DNA from: a virus
IMG/VR virus record: IMGVR_UViG_3300022752_000089
Coordinates: 1 to 54,532 of that record
Strand: one strand, 5' to 3'
DNA length: 54,532 nt
The notes beneath the pieces are model-generated. The model was not told the origin of the DNA. It did not search any database and worked only from the letters and a program-made list of their open reading frames with translations. The translations under genes were made by a program, and so were the position numbers. Positions 1-5,776 of the stretch are shown piece by piece. Position 1 is the stretch's first letter; each line of letters begins with the position of its first letter.

Positions 1-72
1 AGACCAGTAGTACTCGCCTTTATTGACGGCGTAGAGAAGGACAAATTGTCAATAAAAATTTCGGGGGATTAG
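1..72 (+). CDS. C-terminal end of a CDS entering from the left edge
   Basis: Frame 1 is open from the first base to a TAG at 70-72 and reads RPVVLAFIDGVEKDKLSIKI then SGD. The composition is protein-like, but only 23 residues are visible, so no family can be named. The stop codon lies inside the acceptor/D-arm start of the tRNA-Ala gene (63-137), an overlap also seen at 2358-2367 in this window. It could be a chance open stretch; the lack of other signals keeps confidence low. Confidence 0.4.
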   Translation, partial: RPVVLAFIDGVEKDKLSIKISGD

Positions 73-137
73 TCTAATTGGGAAAACACTAGCCTTGCAC
101 GCTTGAGTCAGCGGTTCGATTCCGCTATCCTCCACCA
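63..137 (+). tRNA. tRNA-Ala (TGC)
   Basis: Full cloverleaf. The 7-bp acceptor GGGGGAT/ATCCTCC has one G-T pair. Anticodon loop CTTGCAC gives TGC at 96-98. The T-arm is GCGG-TTCGATT-CCGC and CCA is encoded at 135-137. The anticodon stem has one T-T mismatch. First gene of the cluster. Confidence 0.93.
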
Positions 138-141
138 ATTC

Positions 142-217
142 GGTGATGTAGCTCAACAGGCAGAGCAACTCCTTCATACGGAGAAGGTTGGGGGCTCGGT
201 TCCCTCCATCACCACCA
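142..217 (+). tRNA. tRNA with CAT anticodon (Met or Ile2)
   Basis: Acceptor GGTGATG/CATCACC is perfect, the anticodon loop is TTCATAC, and CCA is encoded. A CAT anticodon can be elongator Met, initiator Met or lysidine-modified Ile. Acceptor pair 1-72 is G-C, which argues against an initiator. Met versus Ile2 cannot be settled by eye. Confidence 0.9.
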
Positions 218-221
218 ATAT

Positions 222-297
222 GGGTCTTTAGCTCAGTGAACAGAGCTCTTGGCTACGAACCAAGAGGTCGGGGGTTTGAATCCCTCAAGACCCTCCA
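222..297 (+). tRNA. tRNA-Arg (ACG)
   Basis: Acceptor GGGTCTT/AAGACCC, anticodon stem CTTGG/CCAAG with loop CTACGAA (ACG), T-loop TTTGAAT, CCA encoded at 295-297. The A34 wobble base would need host TadA deamination to read CGN codons. Confidence 0.93.
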
Positions 298-304
298 TAA
301 ATAT

Positions 305-379
305 ACCGAGGTAGCTCAGTGGTAGAGCAGCGTCTTGATAAGGCGTTGGCCAAGAGTTCAATTCTCTTTCTCGGTACCA
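305..379 (+). tRNA. tRNA-Ile (GAT)
   Basis: Acceptor ACCGAGG/TCTCGGT with a terminal G-T pair, anticodon loop TTGATAA (GAT), discriminator A376, CCA 377-379. The anticodon stem contains G-T pairs but closes. Confidence 0.9.
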
Positions 380-382
380 AAT

Positions 383-458
383 ATCTCGCTAGCTCAATTG
401 GCAGAGCGCTGGTCTCCAAAACCAGAGGTTTGCGGTTCGACTCCGTAGCGGGATACCA
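383..458 (+). tRNA. tRNA-Trp (CCA)
   Basis: Acceptor ATCTCGC/GCGGGAT, perfect anticodon stem CTGGT/ACCAG with loop CTCCAAA (anticodon CCA), T-arm TGCGG-TTCGACT-CCGTA, and an encoded 3' CCA at 456-458. Confidence 0.93.
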
Positions 459-479
459 ATTTTATAAAAGGTGATTAAT

Positions 480-962
480 ATGAAAAAGTTCGACATACAG
501 GAAGTAAAAGAATTCCTTGCAAGTCAAGGACCAGACACCAAAGTGTACCTTGGTGCAGACTCTGAACGTATTAGAGTTAACGGTGTTTGGTATGCTGATT
601 ATGCATTGGCTGTTGTAGTTCATATTGATGGCCGTCACGGTTGTAAAATCTTTGGTTTTGTTGACCGTGAATTAGATTACGACCACAAGAAAAGTAAACC
701 TGCAATGCGGTTAATGTCTGAAGTTTATAAAGTTTCAGAATTGTTCCAAAGTTTACAAGAAGTGTTAGAAGATTATCATGTTGAAGTTCATTTAGACTTA
801 AACAAATCCGATGAATTCGGAAGTTCTTGTGTTGTACAGCAAGCGATTGGTTATATCAAAGGTACCTGTAACATGACACCAATGGTTAAACCAGATGCAC
901 CTGCTGCAAGTTTCTGTGCTGACAGATTGAAAAGAATTCTGGCAGAACAAGAAGCCGTGTAA
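480..962 (+). CDS. RNase H-like nuclease, YkuK/DUF458-type
   Basis: 160 aa. The N-terminal half holds an RNase H-fold signature: VYLGADSER (first catalytic Asp), then a beta-hairpin region, then VEVHLDLNKS with a second acidic position. This matches the YkuK/DUF458 family of predicted RNase H-like nucleases; the exact substrate is unknown. A GTG at 471 is in frame, but AAAAGG at 466-471 is well placed for ATG 480, so 480 is chosen. The gene sits alone inside the tRNA cluster, between tRNA-Trp and tRNA-His, so a role in RNA handling is possible but is only inference. Confidence 0.7.
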   Translation: MKKFDIQEVKEFLASQGPDTKVYLGADSERIRVNGVWYADYALAVVVHIDGRHGCKIFGFVDRELDYDHKKSKPAMRLMSEVYKVSELFQSLQEVLEDYHVEVHLDLNKSDEFGSSCVVQQAIGYIKGTCNMTPMVKPDAPAASFCADRLKRILAEQEAV

Positions 963-965
963 TAT

Positions 966-1040
966 GGAGAAATTAGTTTAGTGGTAAAACCACGGGTTGT
1001 GATTCCGTTATCACCAGTTCGATCCTGGTATTTCTCCCCA
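966..1040 (+). tRNA. tRNA-His (GTG)
   Basis: Anticodon loop TTGTGAT (GTG). The extra G-1 (966) pairs with discriminator C (1037), the identity element of tRNA-His. Acceptor GAGAAAT/ATTTCTC is perfect, and CCA is encoded at 1038-1040. Confidence 0.94.
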
Positions 1041-1041
1041 T

Positions 1042-1116
1042 GCCTTGTTAACTCAGCGGTAGAGTGTCTCGTTTACACCGAGAAGGTCGGCAGTTCGATC
1101 CTGTCACAAGGTACCA
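1042..1116 (+). tRNA. tRNA-Val (TAC)
   Basis: Acceptor GCCTTGT/ACAAGGT, perfect anticodon stem TCTCG/CGAGA with loop TTTACAC (TAC), T-loop TTCGATC, CCA encoded. Only 1 nt separates it from tRNA-His. Confidence 0.93.
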
Positions 1117-1120
1117 ATAT

Positions 1121-1196
1121 GCCGATATAGCTCAGGTGGTAGAGCAGCGGATTGAAAATCCGTGTGTCGTAAGTTCAACTCTTACTATTGGCACCA
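1121..1196 (+). tRNA. tRNA-Phe (GAA)
   Basis: Acceptor GCCGATA/TATTGGC, anticodon stem GCGGA/TCCGT with loop TTGAAAA (GAA), T-loop TTCAACT, CCA encoded at 1194-1196. Confidence 0.92.
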
Positions 1197-1363
1197 TATG
1201 TTGTTAAAACAAATTCATCTTTTTTAGGTGGATTTGTTTTAGGAATAGTAGATAAAACAAACTCGGCTGGTTGACAATAAGAAGAACGTGTTTTATACTC
1301 CTCATTGGAGAATAAACGATATAAAATATCAACTGTAGATTGTTGTGAGTAAGGTATTGTCAT
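1175..1363 (-). CDS. Doubtful small antisense ORF in the tRNA cluster
   Basis: This is the only content of the 180-nt gap between tRNA-Phe and tRNA-Leu(TAG). It encodes 62 aa with no recognisable family and a weak internal echo (AEFVLSTIPK and DEFVLTTYG). Its 3' end runs antisense into tRNA-Phe. No Shine-Dalgarno is visible. An AATAAATACTTAT box on the minus strand at about 1365-1377, just upstream of the start, resembles a T4 late promoter but is so close to the start codon that the transcript would be nearly leaderless. It is either a late minus-strand gene or spacer DNA. Confidence 0.25.
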   Translation of the reverse strand: MTIPYSQQSTVDILYRLFSNEEYKTRSSYCQPAEFVLSTIPKTNPPKKDEFVLTTYGANSKS

Positions 1364-1377
1364 ATAAGTATTTATTT

Positions 1378-1454
1378 GCCCCGGTGACGGAATTGGTATA
1401 CGTGTTGGTCTTAGAAGCCAAATTTTAGGAGTTCGACTCTCCTCTGGGGCACCA
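1378..1454 (+). tRNA. tRNA-Leu (TAG) with a short variable region
   Basis: Acceptor GCCCCGG/CTGGGGC, a Leu-like D-arm, anticodon stem TTGGT/GCCAA with loop CTTAGAA (TAG), T-arm AGGAG-TTCGACT-CTCCT, discriminator A, CCA 1452-1454. Bacterial tRNA-Leu normally has a long class II variable arm. Here only five bases (ATTTT) separate the anticodon and T stems. Confidence 0.85.
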
Positions 1455-1459
1455 AATTT

Positions 1460-1534
1460 CTGGCGTTAGTATAATGGATAATACAGAAGGCTTCTACCCT
1501 TTTAATGTGGGTTCGATTCCTGCACGCCGGACCA
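1460..1534 (+). tRNA. tRNA-Arg (TCT)
   Basis: Acceptor CTGGCGT/ACGCCGG, anticodon loop CTTCTAC (TCT) on stem GAAGG/CCTTT, T-loop TTCGATT, discriminator A, CCA 1532-1534. It reads AGA/AGG codons. Confidence 0.9.
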
Positions 1535-1538
1535 AGAT

Positions 1539-1621
1539 GCGAGTATGGGGGAATTGGTAGACCCAGCAGACTTAAAATTTGCCGCTTCGGCGTACCGGTT
1601 CGACTCCGGTTACTCGTACCA
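1539..1621 (+). tRNA. tRNA-Leu (TAA)
   Basis: Acceptor GCGAGTA/TACTCGT, anticodon loop CTTAAAA (TAA), a proper class II variable arm with hairpin CGC-TTCG-GCG, T-loop TTCGACT, CCA encoded at 1619-1621. Confidence 0.93.
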
Positions 1622-1632
1622 AAAAATAATGC

Positions 1633-1661
1633 TTGACTTCTTTAAAAGAAGCATATATAAT
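1633..1661 (+). promoter_or_regulatory. sigma-70 promoter within the tRNA cluster
   Basis: TTGACT (1633-1638), a 17-bp spacer and TATAAT (1656-1661), one mismatch from consensus. It starts 12 nt before tRNA-Gly(GCC) and would drive tRNA-Gly(GCC), tRNA-Gly(TCC), the GroES-like gene and its neighbour. The A/T-rich spacer holds a CTTCTTT/AAAGAAG inverted repeat. Confidence 0.8.
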
Positions 1662-1672
1662 ACACACATGAT

Positions 1673-1747
1673 GCGGGTATGGTGCTAGTGGTAACACAAG
1701 ACCTTGCCAAGGTTTAGTTGAGAGTTCGATTCTCTCTACCCGCTCCA
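1673..1747 (+). tRNA. tRNA-Gly (GCC)
   Basis: Acceptor GCGGGTA/TACCCGC is perfect, anticodon loop TTGCCAA (GCC), T-loop TTCGATT, CCA encoded. It lies directly downstream of a sigma-70 promoter. Confidence 0.93.
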
Positions 1748-1767
1748 AGTAACTACAACAAATTTAT

Positions 1768-1841
1768 GCGGGATTAGTTTAATGGTAAAACAGCAGATTT
1801 CCAATCTTCGGTCATCAGTTCGATTCTGATATCCCGCTCCA
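1768..1841 (+). tRNA. tRNA-Gly (TCC)
   Basis: Acceptor GCGGGAT/ATCCCGC is perfect, anticodon loop TTTCCAA (TCC), T-loop TTCGATT, CCA at 1839-1841. One mismatch in the anticodon stem. Confidence 0.9.
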
Positions 1842-1847
1842 TTATAT

Positions 1848-1916
1848 GCGGTTTGTAATAGTACGATATTGAGGTACCCCCTTTATATTATCTGAGCATA
1901 GCAGACAACCGCTCCA
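1848..1916 (+). other. tRNA-like sequence with acceptor stem and CCA
   Basis: The 5' GCGGTT and 3' AACCGC can form a 6-bp acceptor-like stem, followed by T-CCA as in the neighbouring tRNAs. An internal TCTG/CAGA hairpin with a 7-nt loop occupies the T-arm position but lacks the TTC loop. No credible anticodon arm is seen. It is best read as a decayed tRNA gene or a tRNA-mimic end structure placed 15 nt before the GroES-like gene. Confidence 0.35.
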
Positions 1917-1931
1917 CTTTTTGAGGTCATT

Positions 1932-2177
1932 ATGAATATTAAACCATTGGGGAATAGAATCGTTGTTGAACGCCTTGAGGCTTCTAAAACAACCGAATCA
2001 GGCATCATTCTTAGAAGTACACCTGATCCAGATAGAGCCAAAGTTCTTGCAGTCGGACCATTGGTTGATGAAGTGGCAGTTGATGATGTTGTTCTATTGA
2101 ATTGGAACGCAGCAACAAAATCAGGTGACCATTATGTGGTTCCTATTGACCATGTAATTTTCATTTACGAGGAATAA
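1932..2177 (+). CDS. groES: GroES-like co-chaperonin
   Basis: 81 aa. The N-terminus NIKPLGNRIVVERLEASKTTE and the SGIILRSTPDPDRAKVLAVGP segment follow the Cpn10/GroES pattern (RPLGDRVVV...GGI...GKVLAVG), and the end PIDHVIFIYEE fits the last beta strand. The protein is shorter than cellular GroES (about 97 aa); the missing part is in the region between the mobile loop and the C-terminal strand. Phage T4 uses gp31 in the same way to steer host GroEL in capsid protein folding, so this is probably the functional equivalent. GAGG at 1923 precedes ATG 1932. Assignment as a GroES fold is fairly safe; partnership with host GroEL is inferred. Confidence 0.8.
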   Translation: MNIKPLGNRIVVERLEASKTTESGIILRSTPDPDRAKVLAVGPLVDEVAVDDVVLLNWNAATKSGDHYVVPIDHVIFIYEE

Positions 2178-2178
2178 A

Positions 2179-2367
2179 ATGTCTGATGGTGGCAAAGGTT
2201 CAAGTCCAAGGCCTTTTAGTGTTTCACAAGAAACATTTGCAAATAACTATGACAAGATTTTTAAAAAGCCTACTCAACAAGAATTAGATGATGATAAGGC
2301 TGAACAAGAAGAATTTGATAGAATTTTGGAAGAAAACAAAAGGCGCCAAAAAAGTATTGCGGGATAA
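2179..2367 (+). CDS. Small charged phage protein, unknown function
   Basis: 62 aa. It starts MSDGGKGSSPRPFSVSQETF and then becomes a charged, helical, probably coiled-coil tail (DDDKAEQEEFDRILEENKRR). The opening phrase resembles small proteins found in many T4-like phages of aquatic bacteria, but no function is known. It starts 1 nt after the GroES-like stop with GAGGAA upstream. Its last codons and stop overlap the 5' end of the following tRNA gene by 10 nt. Confidence 0.75.
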   Translation: MSDGGKGSSPRPFSVSQETFANNYDKIFKKPTQQELDDDKAEQEEFDRILEENKRRQKSIAG

Positions 2368-2432
2368 CTCAGGAGTAGAGTAGCGGGCTCATAATCCGAA
2401 TGTCGGTGGTGCGAATCCATCTCCCGCAACCA
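2358..2432 (+). tRNA. tRNA with CAT anticodon, possibly initiator-like
   Basis: Acceptor TGCGGGA/TCCCGCA, anticodon stem GCGGG/TCCGA with loop CTCATAA, discriminator A, CCA 2430-2432. The acceptor end (GCGGG...CCCGCA-A-CCA) and the GGG of the anticodon stem look like bacterial initiator tRNA. However, position 1-72 is T-A and the 11-24 pair is C-G, as in elongators. The T-loop is TGCGAAT, so the usual T55 is lost. Initiator Met, elongator Met and Ile2 all remain possible. Confidence 0.8.
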
Positions 2433-2434
2433 AT

Positions 2435-2578
2435 TCAATGTTTTGTGTACCACCATACAAATGATAGTACCATAATTACTGCAATCAATCCAAAAGCCAA
2501 ATAATATAGAAAAAACTTCAGTAGGCCTATTACATCAAATACCCATTCCAAAAATGTGTATTCTTTTTCTTTTTTCAT
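2435..2578 (-). CDS. Small single-pass membrane protein
   Basis: 47 aa read leftwards from ATG 2578 to TGA 2435. A charged start (MKKEKEYTFLEWVFDV) is followed by a long hydrophobic segment (about residues 17-42, IGLLKFFLYYLAFGLIAVIM and onward) and a short basic tail. The start codon overlaps the stop of the upstream minus-strand gene as ATGA, which implies translational coupling and supports a real gene. Function unknown; it probably works with the neighbouring membrane coiled-coil protein. Confidence 0.65.
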   Translation of the reverse strand: MKKEKEYTFLEWVFDVIGLLKFFLYYLAFGLIAVIMVLSFVWWYTKH

Positions 2579-3396
2579 TTTGGTGTTATTAGTTCTTTAT
2601 TATTTTCGTATGCTTTTTCATCTAAATATTGGATGGCTTTTCTAATCTTTTCAGCTTCATATCTTTTTTGCTTTACTAGTTCTTCTCGGTAAGTTCTATC
2701 TTTCCATCTTTCTTGTTTGTCTAGATATAACCAGTACCAAAATATACCTAAAAAAATACATATAATCAACGCTGCTATAGCTAATCCAAATTCTAATTTA
2801 TATGTTTCAATTCTGTCAGTTCTTTTTTTGACTCTATCTTCTTCCTCTTTCATTTGTTTAGCAATAAGAACTTTTTGTTGAACACCCAACTCTTTAGTCA
2901 TTTCTTCAACTTCAGTAAATAAGGCACCAAGTTCTGGTGGACTTTGATATATCATCAATTCACGGAGTTCTGTACCCATTTGTTCTAATTGTTTTTTCAT
3001 TAGAACCCGTTTCAAAGCTCGTTTAGCTAAACTATCACCTCCAGAATATACTTCAGTTTTACTACGTTTTTCTTCTTCTTCTAAAACTGCTATACACTTA
3101 AAATAATTATCATAGTATTGACCAAGATAATCACCAATATCTGCATAGATATTAATAGTATCTTCACTCTTTTTATTCAATTCAACCACACGAGCTTTTT
3201 CTTCCACTAACTGTTTCTTTGCTGCGGGAGTTGCTGGTTTATCTGGTGGGTGTGCCTTGTGGAACTGGTCGTCCAAATCCTTGAGGACTGCTTTCACATC
3301 CCCAGCGGCACCTTTGATATCTTTATATAACTGACAACCTTTTTTCACAGCGGCAACTGCACCGTTGGCCAAGGCAAAGAGTGTGAACGGATCCAT
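2575..3396 (-). CDS. Membrane-anchored coiled-coil protein
   Basis: 273 aa. The N-terminus is MDPFTLFALANGAVAAVKKG, Ala/Gly-rich and helix-prone. It is followed by long charged helices (roughly residues 60-200), one transmembrane segment at about 203-224 (EFGLAIAALIICIFLGIFWY) and a charged C-terminal helix. I recognise the pattern from T4-like phages of aquatic bacteria, where it is an uncharacterised, possibly virion-associated protein. It is on the minus strand, against the surrounding genes, behind a CATAAATA late box, so late expression is likely. The gene is coupled by ATGA to the 47-aa membrane protein gene. Confidence 0.7.
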   Translation of the reverse strand: MDPFTLFALANGAVAAVKKGCQLYKDIKGAAGDVKAVLKDLDDQFHKAHPPDKPATPAAKKQLVEEKARVVELNKKSEDTINIYADIGDYLGQYYDNYFKCIAVLEEEEKRSKTEVYSGGDSLAKRALKRVLMKKQLEQMGTELRELMIYQSPPELGALFTEVEEMTKELGVQQKVLIAKQMKEEEDRVKKRTDRIETYKLEFGLAIAALIICIFLGIFWYWLYLDKQERWKDRTYREELVKQKRYEAEKIRKAIQYLDEKAYENNKELITPK

Positions 3397-3414
3397 TTTG
3401 TACCATTTTTTCTA

Positions 3415-3443
3415 TTGACAACATAATAAGAAAATGATATAAT
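3415..3443 (+). promoter_or_regulatory. Consensus sigma-70 promoter
   Basis: TTGACA (3415-3420), a 17-bp spacer and TATAAT (3438-3443): a perfect consensus. It faces right, 65 nt before the Sm-like protein gene, and probably starts the replication transcript (Sm-like, polymerase, UvsX, gp41). It overlaps the region used by the opposing late promoter. Confidence 0.88.
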
Positions 3444-3468
3444 GTTCGTTCAAGTCAAACTATATAAT

Positions 3469-3476
3469 TATTTATG
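3469..3476 (-). promoter_or_regulatory. T4-type late promoter, minus strand
   Basis: The minus strand reads CATAAATA followed by an A/T-rich stretch, one base from the T4 late consensus TATAAATA. It lies about 75 nt upstream of the minus-strand gene 2575-3396 and gives that gene a late promoter opposed to the early promoter at 3415. Confidence 0.6.
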
Positions 3477-3507
3477 TGGTATAACATATTAACACCAAAA
3501 GGATATT

Positions 3508-3819
3508 ATGAAAATTCTTGCTTTTAAACTCATTACCAACGAAGAACTTATTTCCGAAGTTGAATCAGAAACCGAAACCGAATTCGTATTGTGTAATCCA
3601 TTGGGTATTGCAATTGTACGTGGCAAAGACGGGCAACCTAACGTAGGTTTTGCACCATTTCCAATCCACTCAGAACAAAAAACAGGTTCTACTATTGCCA
3701 TTTCTAAGAAACATATAGTATACTCTTATGTGCCGGCAGAAGATTTCATTAAAAACTATGACCAAATCTTTGGTGCAGGCATTATTCTTCCAGGTCAACA
3801 ACAAATTATTACAGGTTAA
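3508..3819 (+). CDS. Sm-like beta-barrel phage protein (predicted)
   Basis: 103 aa. The layout is a short beta-rich domain: MKILAFKLITNEELISEVES, then EFVLCNPLGIAIV, then VGFAPFP...IAISKKHIVYSYVP, ending NYDQIFGAGIILP. This resembles small Sm/LSm-like proteins often found next to replication genes in T4-like phages of aquatic bacteria; the fold is inferred from strand pattern only. First gene after the consensus sigma-70 promoter at 3415. Its stop overlaps the polymerase start by 1 nt. RNA binding is possible but not shown. Confidence 0.65.
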   Translation: MKILAFKLITNEELISEVESETETEFVLCNPLGIAIVRGKDGQPNVGFAPFPIHSEQKTGSTIAISKKHIVYSYVPAEDFIKNYDQIFGAGIILPGQQQIITG

Positions 3820-5108
3820 TGTCAAGTTTCTACACAAATGTCCAGTCTATCGCTGGCAATATTCTCTATCGTGGTGTTCTGGATGGTAAAAGAGTAAAAC
3901 AGAAGATTGAATACTCACCATCATTATACATTTCAACCAACAAGAAAACTGAATATCGTTCACTTGATGGTGAACCACTCATGCGTAAACTTTTTGGTAA
4001 TATCTACGAAGCCAAAGACTACCTAGACAAATTCAAAGATGTAAGTAATACCAGAATCTTTGGTAATACAAGGTATGAATATGCCTATATTGCTGAACAT
4101 CATCCTGACATGGTTGAATGGGACCAAGATAAGATTCTTGTTGCTGTAGTTGACATTGAAGTGGGTTCGGAGAATGGTTTTCCTGACCCCTACAATGCGA
4201 ATGAACCAATCACAGCTATTGCTATCACTTATATTGGTCAACCACCAATTGTTCTTGGATGCGGTGACTATGAGGTTCAAGGTAATGAGACTTATATCAA
4301 ATGCCGTGATGAATGGACACTCTGTAAGAAATTTATTGAATTATGGTCACGCAAATGTCCAGATGTTATCACTGGCTGGAATACCAAGTTCTTTGATATT
4401 CCATATTTGATTAACCGATTCAATAAGATTCTCGGTGAAGATGAAACAAAAAAATTATCTCCTTGGAACTTCATCAAAAATCGTACAACTAACATCAACG
4501 GGCGTCAACTGATTGCATATGAAATTGTTGGTGTTGCTTCACTTGATTACATTGAACTATACAAATGGTATGCTCCTGGTGGAAAGTCACAAGAATCCTA
4601 TCGTTTGGATAATATCGCACAAGTGGAACTTGGTGATGGCAAAATTTCTTATGATGAATTTGAAAACTTACATCAACTTTACAAACAGAATTACCAGAAG
4701 TTTATTGAATACAACATTAAAGACGTTGATTTGATTCTCCGTTTGGAAGATAAGTTGAAGTTGATTGAGTTGGCTTTGACTTTGGCATATGATACAAAAT
4801 CAAACTACGAAGATGTATTTGCACAAACTCGTATGTGGGATTCTATGACGTATTCCTATTTGCTCAAACAAAACATTATTGTTCCGCCAAAAATTACACA
4901 AGAAAAAGATTCTGCTTTTGAAGGTGCATATGTTAAAGATGTACAAGTTGGTCTACATGATTTTGTGGCCAGTTTTGACCTAAATTCACTTTACCCCCAC
5001 CTTATGATGCAATATTCCATTTCACCCGAAAATCTTGTGGAAAGAAGTTATATTGAAGATAGAAAACAAAAACTAATTCAGGAGTTAAAGTCGAGAAATA
5101 CTAAATAA
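3819..5108 (+). CDS. 43A: DNA polymerase family B, N-terminal part (gp43A-like)
   Basis: 429 aa. It carries the N-terminal domain and the 3'-5' exonuclease: Exo I VDIEV (D112, E114), Exo II ITGWNTKFFDIPYL, Exo III YNIKDVDLI. It then continues through palm motif A FDLNSLYP (386-393) to NLVERSYIEDRK and stops at 5108. Motifs B and C are missing here and are found in the separate ORF 5777-7135. Together the pieces have the length of a T4-like gp43. An HNH homing-endonuclease gene and a 35-aa ORF lie between them. Split gp43 genes are known in Aeromonas phages 25 and 44RR, where the two subunits assemble. The last 15 or so residues may derive from the inserted element. Confidence 0.9.
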   Translation: MSSFYTNVQSIAGNILYRGVLDGKRVKQKIEYSPSLYISTNKKTEYRSLDGEPLMRKLFGNIYEAKDYLDKFKDVSNTRIFGNTRYEYAYIAEHHPDMVEWDQDKILVAVVDIEVGSENGFPDPYNANEPITAIAITYIGQPPIVLGCGDYEVQGNETYIKCRDEWTLCKKFIELWSRKCPDVITGWNTKFFDIPYLINRFNKILGEDETKKLSPWNFIKNRTTNINGRQLIAYEIVGVASLDYIELYKWYAPGGKSQESYRLDNIAQVELGDGKISYDEFENLHQLYKQNYQKFIEYNIKDVDLILRLEDKLKLIELALTLAYDTKSNYEDVFAQTRMWDSMTYSYLLKQNIIVPPKITQEKDSAFEGAYVKDVQVGLHDFVASFDLNSLYPHLMMQYSISPENLVERSYIEDRKQKLIQELKSRNTK

Positions 5109-5127
5109 GTATATGTGGTTACTTATT
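5104..5127 (+). repeat. Hairpin overlapping the polymerase stop
   Basis: AATAAGTA (5104-5111) and TACTTATT (5120-5127) form an 8-bp stem with an 8-nt loop. The stop codon of the polymerase N-terminal part lies in the left arm, and the ribosome binding site of the HNH gene (AGGAGAA, 5128-5134) starts right after the right arm. It may hold back translation of the endonuclease, as hairpins do for some T4 homing genes. Confidence 0.55.
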
Positions 5128-5137
5128 AGGAGAATCA

Positions 5138-5671
5138 ATGAAATACAATATTACCAAAGATAAACTCTACGATTTGTTTATTACCAAAAATATGAGAAGA
5201 AGTGAGGTTGCTGAATATTTTGGTTGTTCGGATGCCAATATTAAAAAATACCTACAAAAATTTGACATAAAGAAACCTTTTGTGTTAGAATGTAAGAATA
5301 AAGAACGAAAAGCTTTATTAAATTGTTTGCATTGTGGTAACGAATATGAAACGCAGAAGTTTCGGACTGAAAGTGAGAAATATGATTCAAAATATTGTAG
5401 TTATTCATGTGCTCAAAAAAGTAGGTATTTGGGTGAAGAACATAAACGTAGAATTAGAAATGAGATTGCCGCAAGGCGTAGAGCGAGAATACGGAATCAA
5501 ACTCCAAAATTAAGTAAAAAAGAAAAGAAGAAATTACAGGAATATTATTTGATTTGTCCTAAAGGACATGAAGTAGACCATATACATCCTATTGCAAAAG
5601 GTGGTTTACATCATCCTGATAATTTACAGATATTGACTAAAACCGAAAACAGAAGGAAATGGATAAAATGA
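5138..5671 (+). CDS. HNH homing endonuclease
   Basis: 177 aa. Residues 1-45 look like a helix-turn-helix (RRSEVAEYFGCSDANIKKYL). A zinc-binding C-x2-C...C-x3-C region follows (CLHCGNEY...YCSYSC), then a basic linker, then the C-terminal HNH motif GHEVDHIHPIAKGGLHHPDN with LQILTKTENRRK. This is the standard layout of phage HNH homing enzymes. It sits exactly in the break of the DNA polymerase gene. The flanks (29 nt upstream, about 105 nt downstream, the latter mostly coding) leave little room for a group I intron core, so a free-standing insertion is preferred. The gene has a strong AGGAGAA site. Confidence 0.9.
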   Translation: MKYNITKDKLYDLFITKNMRRSEVAEYFGCSDANIKKYLQKFDIKKPFVLECKNKERKALLNCLHCGNEYETQKFRTESEKYDSKYCSYSCAQKSRYLGEEHKRRIRNEIAARRRARIRNQTPKLSKKEKKKLQEYYLICPKGHEVDHIHPIAKGGLHHPDNLQILTKTENRRKWIK

Positions 5672-5775
5672 CAAAACTTGAAATGGAATTTATGTGGGAA
5701 GGAATTTTTGCTATCGGTAAAGGTGTGACTTATCTTTTGGCAATGGCGTGTATGGTCAAGTATTTGTGGAATTAA
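5668..5775 (+). CDS. 35-aa membrane-like ORF in the polymerase break
   Basis: The ATG at 5668 overlaps the HNH stop as ATGA. The product starts MTKLEMEFMWEGIFAIGKGV and continues with a hydrophobic stretch TYLLAMACMVKYLWN, compatible with one membrane helix. It ends 1 nt before the start of the polymerase C-terminal ORF. Coupling on both sides suggests it is translated, perhaps mainly as a relay that brings ribosomes to the downstream polymerase part, whose own binding site is weak. No function is known. Confidence 0.5.
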   Translation: MTKLEMEFMWEGIFAIGKGVTYLLAMACMVKYLWN

Positions 5776-5776
5776 A

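Noticed and set aside
296-303. CATAAATA late-promoter match between two tRNA genes
   Set aside because: It is made of the CCA end of one tRNA and an AT spacer; chance match in AT-rich DNA. Similar matches at 12034 and 44092 lie within coding regions and were also set aside.
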